Origin: an uncultured Bacteroidales bacterium
GTDB taxonomy: Bacteria > Bacteroidota > Bacteroidia > Bacteroidales > P3
Direction: 5' to 3'
Length of the DNA stretch: 10,638 nucleotides
Assembly (NCBI GenBank): GCA_947176325.1
Contig: CAMWQD010000022.1
Location: 1-10,638 of the forward strand
Numbering within the stretch: position 1 is the stretch's first letter; the number at the start of each line of letters is the position of its first letter. Below, piece after piece: positions 1 to 5,627 of this stretch. The notes beneath the pieces are model-generated. The model saw only the letters and a program-made list of their open reading frames with translations, made no database searches and was not told the DNA's origin. Position numbers and translations under genes: made by a program.

Positions 1-14
1 TTTCCGCTTAGGAT

Positions 15-950
15 CTATAGCCCATGCGGATAGTTCTTGTTGCGCCGCAGGGAACGCAGCAAACGGACAACAGGAAGAAAGATATTCTGCAGGGCGATTG
101 AGAGCATCGAAAGCGCCGCCCGCAGCCAAATGGCGATGCGGATAATCTGAAGATAGAGTTTGTAACGGCCTTTGGAAAAATGCTTTTCCACAAAAATCTC
201 CATGGCCTTATAGAACACCAGCACATAGTTGAGGCTGCCTTTCCGGGTCGATTCGCCTTTGTAGTGGATGATGTGGGTGTGCGGGAAGTAATAATTCCTG
301 TAGCCGCCTTGCAAAATACGGTAGGAGAGGTCTATATCCTCGCCATACATGAAAAAGGTTTCGTCGAGCAAGCCTACCTTGTCGAGCGTTTCGCGCCGCA
401 GAAGCATGAACGCGCCCGAAAGGATTTCCACGGAGTGGATTTCGTCGGGGCTCAGATGGCCCATGTAGTAGGAGGCGAAACGTTTGGAACGGGGAAAGAA
501 CTTGCAAAGCCCCGTCATCTTGTAGAAAGCGGTGGAAGGCGTGGGAACGCCCCGTTTGGATTCCTTCAGATAACGTCCCTGCCCGTCGAGCATCTTCACG
601 CCCAGGCCGCCGGCATCGGGATGGCTTTCCATAAAGGCCAGGCATTTCTGCAAGGTGTCGTTCTCGATAAGCGTGTCGGGATTGAGCAAGAGCACATATT
701 TGGCCACGCTTTGGCGGACAGCCTGATTGTTGGCCTTGGCGAAGCCCGTGTTTTCTTGGTTGGCGATGAGCCTCACCCAAGGAAACTTCTCGCGTATCAT
801 CTCCACCGAACCGTCCACCGAATGATTGTCGACCACAAACACTTCGTAGTCCACGCCGCAGGCCACGCCCTCGCTCTGTTGCACGGAGCGGAGGCACTGC
901 GCCAGGAACGACTTGACGTTATAGTTGACAATGACTATCGAGAGCAGCAT
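15..950 (-). CDS. Family 2 glycosyltransferase (rhamnosyltransferase-like), 311 aa
   Basis: Probably transfers a sugar from a nucleotide-sugar donor to a surface glycan or LPS acceptor on the cytoplasmic side of the inner membrane; donor and acceptor cannot be read from sequence. The GT-A fold of family GT2 is clear: beta-strand LSIVIVNYN at 3-11, DN-x-S-x-DGS at 41-48, NTGFAKANN at 67-75, the metal-binding DxD equivalent NPD at 90-92, and the acceptor-side GEDIDLSYR at 203-211 followed by HYKGES at 229-234. The last motifs resemble WbbL-type rhamnosyltransferases. A hydrophobic stretch at about 265-297 followed by a basic tail suggests a membrane anchor. I chose the ATG at 950 because the conserved N-terminal strand begins two residues later. 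The frame is open further upstream, but that part is an Arg/Pro/His-rich out-of-frame reading of coaD. The start lies inside the end of coaD (16-nt overlap), implying co-transcription and probably translational coupling. Confidence 0.9.
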   Translation of the reverse strand: MLLSIVIVNYNVKSFLAQCLRSVQQSEGVACGVDYEVFVVDNHSVDGSVEMIREKFPWVRLIANQENTGFAKANNQAVRQSVAKYVLLLNPDTLIENDTLQKCLAFMESHPDAGGLGVKMLDGQGRYLKESKRGVPTPSTAFYKMTGLCKFFPRSKRFASYYMGHLSPDEIHSVEILSGAFMLLRRETLDKVGLLDETFFMYGEDIDLSYRILQGGYRNYYFPHTHIIHYKGESTRKGSLNYVLVFYKAMEIFVEKHFSKGRYKLYLQIIRIAIWLRAALSMLSIALQNIFLPVVRLLRSLRRNKNYPHGL

Positions 951-1426
951 GATTCTTCGATGATGTGACGTACAGGTTCGGAAACGAAACCGCGGCAGGA
1001 GCCGCCGTGCAGGAGTATGTCGCGCACCACGGTGGAACGGATGAAGCCGTAGCGGGGGTCGGTGAGGAGGAAAACGCTTTCTATGTCGGGACACAGGGCG
1101 CGGTTGGCGTCGGCGATAACCTGTTCGAAATCGAGGTCGCCGGCCGTGCGGATGCCCCGCAGGATATAGCGGGCGTTCTTGGCGCGGCAATAGTCGACCG
1201 TGAGATTGTCGAAACTGTCCACTTCGATTTTCTCCTCGCCCGCAAAGCGCTGTTCGATGAAACGGCGGCGAACCTCCACGGGAAACATCCCTTTCTTCTC
1301 GCTGTTGGTGCCTATCGCCACCACAATCTTGTCGAAGAGGGGCAGGGCACGTTCTATAATGTTCTCGTGTCCCAAGGTGAGCGGGTCGAACGAACCGGCG
1401 AAAACGGCGATTTTGGGTGCGGACAT
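935..1426 (-). CDS. coaD: Pantetheine-phosphate adenylyltransferase (CoaD), 163 aa
   Basis: Transfers AMP from ATP to 4'-phosphopantetheine to give dephospho-CoA, the penultimate step of CoA synthesis; cytoplasmic and normally essential. The length matches the family (about 160 aa). The nucleotidyltransferase signature is present: GSFDPLTLGH at 11-20 with the catalytic TxGH at 17-20. The conserved RGIR at 90-93 and FEQVIADANRAL at 100-111 are phosphopantetheine and hexamer-core segments, and IRSTVVRD at 129-136 matches the SST-x-VR nucleotide motif, with Arg in place of the usual first Ser. The ATG at 1426 puts the first beta strand (KIAVFAGSFDP) at residue 5, as expected. It lies about 20 nt past the T-tract of the rpsA terminator, with no obvious promoter between them. 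The 3' end overlaps the glycosyltransferase start, so the two probably form one operon. Confidence 0.97.
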   Translation of the reverse strand: MSAPKIAVFAGSFDPLTLGHENIIERALPLFDKIVVAIGTNSEKKGMFPVEVRRRFIEQRFAGEEKIEVDSFDNLTVDYCRAKNARYILRGIRTAGDLDFEQVIADANRALCPDIESVFLLTDPRYGFIRSTVVRDILLHGGSCRGFVSEPVRHIIEESCCSR

Positions 1427-1436
1427 AATGAATGCG

Positions 1437-1477
1437 GTTTAAAAAGAAAGCCGGCTGCGTAGGGCAAACCGGCTTTC
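1437..1477 (-). terminator. Rho-independent terminator after rpsA
   Basis: A perfect 9-bp stem pairs 1446-1454 with 1469-1477 (GAAAGCCGG with CCGGCTTTC). An inner 3-bp extension, 1456-1458 with 1464-1466, can close a 5-nt loop. On the minus strand the stem runs directly into TTTTTAAA, giving the U-tract. There is no T-run on the plus-strand side, so it acts in the minus direction only. It begins 20 nt after the rpsA stop codon and ends just before coaD. Confidence 0.85.
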
Positions 1478-1496
1478 CCGTTGGAAATTCCGAAAA

Positions 1497-3311
1497 CTAT
1501 TTGTCTTTCTTTTCGGCGGCTTCCATGGCGTCTTTCAGGTTCGAAAGCGCGGCGATGTCGCCCAAAGTGGTCTTTTCGGAAGATTCGTTGAGCTTCTTCA
1601 CAGCCTTGGCCGTGTTGTCGGCGTTCTTCCGGTTTTCGTTTTCGGTCTTGGCGCGTTCTTCGGCGGCTTCTTCCTGGTGGATGCGCGTGTGCGAAACCAC
1701 GATGCGCTTGTTATCCTTGCTGAATTCGATAACCTTGAAGTCGGCCTGTTCTTCGGCCTTGAGGGTGCTGCCGTCGGCCTTCACCATGTGACGGGCGGGG
1801 CAGAAACCTTCCACACCGTAGGGGAGAACCACCACGGCACCCTTGTCGTTGGCCGAAGCCACGGTGCCTTTCTGCAGGCTGCCTACGGCAAACAACGATT
1901 CGTAAACATCCCAGGGGTTTTCTTCCAATTGCTTGTGACCGAGGCTCAAGCGACGGTTTTCTACGTCGATGTCCAGAACAATCACCTCAATCTTCTCGCC
2001 AATCTTGGTGAATTCGGCAGGATGTTTGATTTTCTTCGACCAGCTCAAATCGCTGATGTGAATCAAACCGTCGATGCCTTCTTCCAGTTCCACGAAAATA
2101 CCGAAGTTGGTGAAGTTGCGGACGGTGGCGGTATGACGCGAGTTGACGGGATATTTCTCGGTGATGTGTTGCCAAGGATCGGGCGTGAGTTGCTTGATAC
2201 CCAGGCTCATCTTGCGTTCTTCGCGGTCGAGGGTGAGGATAACGGCCTCCACTTCGTCGCCCACTTTCAGGAAATCCTGAGCGGAACGCAGGTGCTGCGA
2301 CCACGACATTTCGGAAACGTGAATCAAGCCTTCCACACCGGGAATCAATTCTACGAAAGCACCGTAGTCGGCCAGAACCACTACCTTGCCCCTTACTTTG
2401 TCGCCCACCTTGAGGTTGGGATCGAGCGAATCCCAAGGATGCGGGGTGAGTTGCTTCAGACCGAGCGCGATACGCTTCTTGTTTTCGTCGAAATCCAAGA
2501 TAACCACGTTGATCTTTTCGTCCAGCTTCACCACTTCTTCGGGGTGGTTTACACGGCCCCAGCTCAGGTCGGTGATGTGAATCAAGCCGTCTACGCCGCC
2601 CAAGTCCACGAACACACCGTAGGAGGTGATGTTCTTGACGGTGCCTTCCAGCACCTGACCCTTCTGCAGCTTGGACATGATTTCGGCCTTCTGCTGTTCG
2701 ATTTCGTCTTCGATGAGCGCTTTGTGCGAAACCACCACGTTCTTGTATTCGTGATTGATTTTCACAACCTTGAATTCCATGGTCTTGTTCACGAACACAT
2801 CGTAGTCGCGGATAGGCTTCACATCGATCTGCGAACCGGGGAGGAAGGCCTCGATGCCGAATACATCGACAATCAAGCCGCCTTTGGTGCGGCTCTTGAC
2901 GAAACCGGTGATGATTTCTTCCTTGTCGAAGGCTTCGTTGACTCTTTCCCAAGATTTGAGGATGCGTGCCTTTTTGTGCGAGAGAACCAATTGACCCGTA
3001 GCGTCTTCGGGGCTTTCCACATAAACTTCCACCGTGTCGCCCGCTTTCAGTTCGGGATTGTAGCGGAATTCGGAAACGGGAATGATACCGTCGGATTTGT
3101 ATCCGATGTTAACCACAACCTCACGGTTGTTCTTCGAAACCACAACGCCTTCGATAACCTGCTGTTCGGTAATCTGCTTGAGCGAATTACCGTACTGCTC
3201 GTCGCGAGGGTCGTCGCTTTTCTGCTGTTCTTTTTCCTTTTTGATTTTGTGATGCTCGAGTTCTTCCCAGTTGAATTCCTCGATACCGGCTTTAGCCATT
3301 TCTGCTGCCAT
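1497..3311 (-). CDS. rpsA: 30S ribosomal protein S1, six S1 domains, 604 aa
   Basis: S1 binds single-stranded mRNA and helps load it on the 30S subunit, which matters in Bacteroidota because Shine-Dalgarno use is weak. Six S1 (OB-fold) repeats are visible at roughly 50-115, 132-198, 216-286, 301-373, 390-460 and 476-543. Domains 3-5 carry the canonical GVDGLIHITDLSW, GVEGLIHVSEMSW and GIDGLIHISDLSW cores, each followed by a KR/RKMSLGxKQL strand. Domains 1, 2 and 6 are more divergent, as is usual for the ribosome-binding N-terminal and the C-terminal repeats. An acidic N-terminal segment (EEFNWEELE, 11-19) precedes domain 1, and a charged, low-complexity tail (545-604) ends the protein. The start is ATG at 3311; a second ATG at 3299 (residue 5) is possible. 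It has its own promoter, a structured leader and a strong terminator. Confidence 0.97.
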   Translation of the reverse strand: MAAEMAKAGIEEFNWEELEHHKIKKEKEQQKSDDPRDEQYGNSLKQITEQQVIEGVVVSKNNREVVVNIGYKSDGIIPVSEFRYNPELKAGDTVEVYVESPEDATGQLVLSHKKARILKSWERVNEAFDKEEIITGFVKSRTKGGLIVDVFGIEAFLPGSQIDVKPIRDYDVFVNKTMEFKVVKINHEYKNVVVSHKALIEDEIEQQKAEIMSKLQKGQVLEGTVKNITSYGVFVDLGGVDGLIHITDLSWGRVNHPEEVVKLDEKINVVILDFDENKKRIALGLKQLTPHPWDSLDPNLKVGDKVRGKVVVLADYGAFVELIPGVEGLIHVSEMSWSQHLRSAQDFLKVGDEVEAVILTLDREERKMSLGIKQLTPDPWQHITEKYPVNSRHTATVRNFTNFGIFVELEEGIDGLIHISDLSWSKKIKHPAEFTKIGEKIEVIVLDIDVENRRLSLGHKQLEENPWDVYESLFAVGSLQKGTVASANDKGAVVVLPYGVEGFCPARHMVKADGSTLKAEEQADFKVIEFSKDNKRIVVSHTRIHQEEAAEERAKTENENRKNADNTAKAVKKLNESSEKTTLGDIAALSNLKDAMEAAEKKDK

Positions 3312-3420
3312 TGTCGGATTAATTTTTCTGTGCTTTCCGCCCGCATACCCGGAAATGCGTGCCGAAAAGCGAGTTTAACTTGTAGTTTGGGCGCGGAGGC
3401 CGGGTACCTTCCGCGCAAAA
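3312..3420 (-). promoter_or_regulatory. Structured 5' leader of rpsA, candidate S1 autoregulatory element
   Basis: The predicted transcript start near 3420 leaves a leader of about 109 nt with two hairpins. The first pairs 3410-3416 with 3391-3397 (GCGCGGA with TCCGCGC, 7 bp, 12-nt loop) and sits near the 5' end. The second spans 3370-3332: an 8-bp outer stem (GCTTTTCG with CGGAAAGC, one G-U pair), a small 3x2 internal loop, a 5-bp inner stem (CGCAT with ATGCG) and an 8-nt loop. It ends 20 nt before the ATG, and the remaining linker is A/T-rich (AGAAAAATTAAT). A competing stem, TTTCCG with CGGAAA, would disrupt the second hairpin. E. coli rpsA is autoregulated through leader hairpins; the same role here is inference. 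Neither hairpin has a following U-tract, so they are not terminators. Confidence 0.5.
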
Positions 3421-3426
3421 GGACGG

Positions 3427-3458
3427 CGAAGATACGATAAATTTTCGGGAAAGGAAAA
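3427..3458 (-). promoter_or_regulatory. Bacteroidota-type promoter for rpsA
   Basis: The minus strand reads TATCTTCG at 3434-3427, one mismatch from the Bacteroidota -7 consensus TAnnTTTG. TTTT lies at 3458-3455 with a 20-nt spacer, where the -33 TTTG is expected. It begins 2 nt after the nitroreductase stop codon, so rpsA can be transcribed independently. Predicted start of transcription is near 3420. Confidence 0.55.
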
Positions 3459-3460
3459 TA

Positions 3461-4324
3461 TCAGAGGCAGATAGGTGCGGTATGTTCGCGGTCGGTATAG
3501 CGCTCGAAGCGGAATTCGGGCATTCCCAGCGCCATGCCGGCGAAAATCTCCATGTCTTTCAGCCCTAACATTTCGGGCAGGCGTTTTTTTCTGTCCTGCT
3601 TCATGCCCGAAAGCACAAAACCCGTGTAGAATTGTGCCACGCCGAGGCTTTCTGCCATCAGGGAAGCGTTTTGATAGGCCAGATTGCAGTCGGCGCAACC
3701 GAAACGGCTTTTGGGCGGCGCGCAGAAGAACAAGACCGCCTTGGCACGGTGCAGCACGGGGTCGCCCTTGCCTTCGTGAAACTTGCGGTGCATGGCCTTC
3801 AGCTTGGGTATCATGGCGTATACCTGTGCCATTTTCTTATGCAGCAGGCATTTCAGCAAAGGATTCTCCAAGGGTTTCACCGCATGGGCGAAGGTGTCTA
3901 CCGTGAGGGCGGAGATGCGCTCTATCATTTGCGGGTCGGTGACGTCCACCACCTGTATGTTGCGCGTGTTCTGCGCCGTGGGGGCGGCGTAGGCCGCGTC
4001 GATGATGCGGGAGAGGCTTTCCTGCGGAACAGGCTGGGCGGTAAAGGCACGGTTGCTGCGGCGCGCCTTGAGCAAAAGCTCCACCTGAGCGGGCGAGGGC
4101 AGGTCGGACAGGGCGTAATCGTGCATCGTGCTTTCGGGAAACAGCGTGTGCGTCACCGCCTTGGTGGGGCATATATCGGCGCAATGGCCGCAACGTATGC
4201 AGAATTGTTCTTTCTGCACCTGTATCTTGCCGTCTTCCCATACGAAGATGCCGGCGGGGCAGGCGCGTTCGCAACGGCGGCAACGGATGCAGGCCTCGGA
4301 TTTTATTGAAATAGTGTAGTCCAT
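3461..4324 (-). CDS. Ferredoxin-nitroreductase fusion flavoprotein, 287 aa
   Basis: A cytoplasmic redox enzyme in which an N-terminal 2x[4Fe-4S] ferredoxin module feeds electrons to a C-terminal FMN-dependent nitroreductase domain; the natural substrate is unknown. Both cluster motifs are complete: C12, C15, C18, C22-Pro and C42, C45, C48, C52-Pro. The nitroreductase domain runs from about 80 to 275, with the FMN-phosphate motif RRSNR at 88-92, the flavin-contacting PTAQNTRN near 113-120 and a late GxALGMPE segment. An extra Cys pair in FGCADCNLAYQNA in the middle of the domain recurs, as I recall, in anaerobe members of this fusion family and may bind a metal or be redox-active. The start is the ATG at 4324, 15 nt after a predicted transcript start. 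It shares a 67-bp promoter region with sbcD. No terminator follows, so read-through into rpsA is possible. Confidence 0.92.
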   Translation of the reverse strand: MDYTISIKSEACIRCRRCERACPAGIFVWEDGKIQVQKEQFCIRCGHCADICPTKAVTHTLFPESTMHDYALSDLPSPAQVELLLKARRSNRAFTAQPVPQESLSRIIDAAYAAPTAQNTRNIQVVDVTDPQMIERISALTVDTFAHAVKPLENPLLKCLLHKKMAQVYAMIPKLKAMHRKFHEGKGDPVLHRAKAVLFFCAPPKSRFGCADCNLAYQNASLMAESLGVAQFYTGFVLSGMKQDRKKRLPEMLGLKDMEIFAGMALGMPEFRFERYTDREHTAPICL

Positions 4325-4345
4325 GAGGTTGAATTTTTATGGGAG

Positions 4346-4377
4346 CGAAGGTACATTTTTTTGTTACATTTGCGAAA
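4346..4377 (-). promoter_or_regulatory. Bacteroidota-type promoter for the nitroreductase
   Basis: The minus strand reads TACCTTCG at 4353-4346 (consensus TAnnTTTG, one mismatch). TTTC lies at 4377-4374 with a 20-nt spacer, as a partial -33 TTTG. The predicted start near 4339 gives a leader of about 15 nt. It overlaps the sbcD promoter on the other strand. Confidence 0.5.
4365..4372 (+). promoter_or_regulatory. -7 promoter element for sbcDC
   Basis: TACATTTG is an exact match to the Bacteroidota -7 consensus TAnnTTTG. It lies 19 nt before the sbcD ATG, giving a predicted leader of about 13 nt. No convincing -33 TTTG is found at the usual distance, which may mean a weak basal promoter. Confidence 0.55.
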
Positions 4378-4382
4378 AAGAC

Positions 4383-4386
4383 GGAG
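4383..4386 (+). promoter_or_regulatory. Shine-Dalgarno-like GGAG before sbcD
   Basis: GGAG lies 5 nt before the ATG at 4392. Such sites are uncommon in Bacteroidota. It supports 4392 as the sbcD start over the in-frame ATG at 4323. Confidence 0.4.
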
Positions 4387-4391
4387 AACCG

Positions 4392-5627
4392 ATGAAGATA
4401 CTGCATAGCGGAGACTGGCATGTGGGGCAGACGCTCGACGGATATGAGCGGAGCGGGGAGTTCCGTGCTTTTTTTGCGCGTTTGAAGGAGGTGGCGCAGG
4501 AGGAGAAACCCGATGTATTAGTGGTGGCGGGCGACATATACGATAACGGTATGCCCAGTACGGCGGCGCAGAATCTCTATACGACCGCCTTGCTCGACCT
4601 GCACCGCGCCTGCCCCGGCATGGAAGTGGTGGTGATAGCGGGCAACCACGACAGCGGCGCGCGTCTGGAAATTGCGCGTGAGCTTTGGGGGGCATTCGGC
4701 ATCCATGTGGTGGGGGGGCTGAGGCGCGGGCCCGACGAGAAGGTGGATACAGACCGTCATATCATAGAAATCAAAGACCCCGAAGGGCGGAAGAAAGGCT
4801 ATGTGGTGGCCGTGCCCTATGTGCATCCCCTCAATTTTCCCGACCTTACAGGCGATACGCCCCGCGAGGAACGTCCGCAGGCTTTCTTTCAGACTTTGTT
4901 GGATAAGGTGGCCGAGCGCAACGCCGACGGGCTCCCCGTGGTGCTGACGGCGCATCTTGCCGTGCGGGGCGGCGATTTTTCGTGTCATGAGAACGCTCCC
5001 AACCGCATCGGCGGCGAAGAATGCATACCTGCGGAAGTGCTGGGACAAGGTTTCGACTACGTTGCGCTCGGCCACATTCACAAACCACAGCCCATTCCCG
5101 GCACCGAGGGCAGGATGCGTTACAGCGGCTCGGTGCTTCCCCTGAACTTCGACGAAACCCATACGCATTCCCTCACCTTTGTGGAAATAGAGCGTCACGA
5201 CGCCCCGCCGCAGGTACGCCTGATTCCGCTGCCGGCCACGATTCCCGTGCGCACGGTTCCCGCCGAGCCCGTGGAGTTCGAAGAAGCCTTGCGGGAACTG
5301 CGTCTTTTCCCCGCCGACGAAGAGGCCTATATCCGCGTGCACGTGAAGGCGAAAGACTTTCTGCCCTCGAACAGTGCCGAACGCGCCGTGCAGGCCTTAA
5401 ACGGCAAGAAAGCCCGCTATTGCTCCATAAAGATGGTGAGCGAGGCGCTGTCGGCGCCGGTTGACGCGCCCCGGTTCCGTGTTTCGGAAATCCGCAGCAC
5501 TTCGCCCGTGGAGATGGCCAAGATTTATTATAAGAACGAATACAACAGCGAGTTGGAGCCGGAATTGGAAGCGATGTTGCAGGAAGTCTGGCGCGAAACG
5601 CATCAAGATACAACGTCCGAAGCATGA
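4392..5627 (+). CDS. sbcD: Exonuclease SbcD (Mre11-type nuclease subunit), 411 aa
   Basis: The nuclease half of SbcCD, an ATP-dependent complex that opens DNA hairpins and degrades blocked double-strand ends, including palindromes extruded at replication. The two-metal phosphoesterase motifs are complete: D8-W9-H10 (motif I), GDIYDN with D48 (II), GNHD 84-87 (III), TAHL with H188 (IV) and LGHIH with H228 and H230 (V). The C-terminal part (about 265-400) is the capping and SbcC-binding region. The length is close to the usual 380-420 aa. The ATG at 4392 puts the KILHSGDWH strand at the N-terminus as in the family; the frame extends back to an ATG at 4323, but that reads through the promoter. 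The stop overlaps the sbcC start as ATGA, the usual translational coupling of this pair. Confidence 0.97.
   Translation: MKILHSGDWHVGQTLDGYERSGEFRAFFARLKEVAQEEKPDVLVVAGDIYDNGMPSTAAQNLYTTALLDLHRACPGMEVVVIAGNHDSGARLEIARELWGAFGIHVVGGLRRGPDEKVDTDRHIIEIKDPEGRKKGYVVAVPYVHPLNFPDLTGDTPREERPQAFFQTLLDKVAERNADGLPVVLTAHLAVRGGDFSCHENAPNRIGGEECIPAEVLGQGFDYVALGHIHKPQPIPGTEGRMRYSGSVLPLNFDETHTHSLTFVEIERHDAPPQVRLIPLPATIPVRTVPAEPVEFEEALRELRLFPADEEAYIRVHVKAKDFLPSNSAERAVQALNGKKARYCSIKMVSEALSAPVDAPRFRVSEIRSTSPVEMAKIYYKNEYNSELEPELEAMLQEVWRETHQDTTSEA

Noticed and set aside
1..14. Possible downstream gene at the left edge
   Set aside because: Only 14 bases remain after the glycosyltransferase stop, too few to support any feature.
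951..1190. N-terminal extension of the glycosyltransferase frame (80 residues)
   Set aside because: It is an out-of-frame reading of coaD, rich in Arg, Pro and His and unlike any GT2 N-terminus. The conserved first strand starts at the ATG at 950.
3391..3416. Leader hairpin as a terminator for the nitroreductase
   Set aside because: The stem is GC-rich, but the minus strand continues with CCAAAC and no U-tract. It fits better as part of the rpsA leader.
1677..3440. 587-codon open frame antisense to rpsA
   Set aside because: The opposite strand encodes S1 with six recognisable domains. The antisense product is a Val/His/Phe-rich mirror with no family motifs, arising from codon bias.
4323..4391. 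Earlier in-frame start for sbcD at 4323
   Set aside because: It overlaps the divergent gene's start codon and would translate through the TACATTTG promoter element. SbcD proteins begin at the MKILHSGDWH strand.
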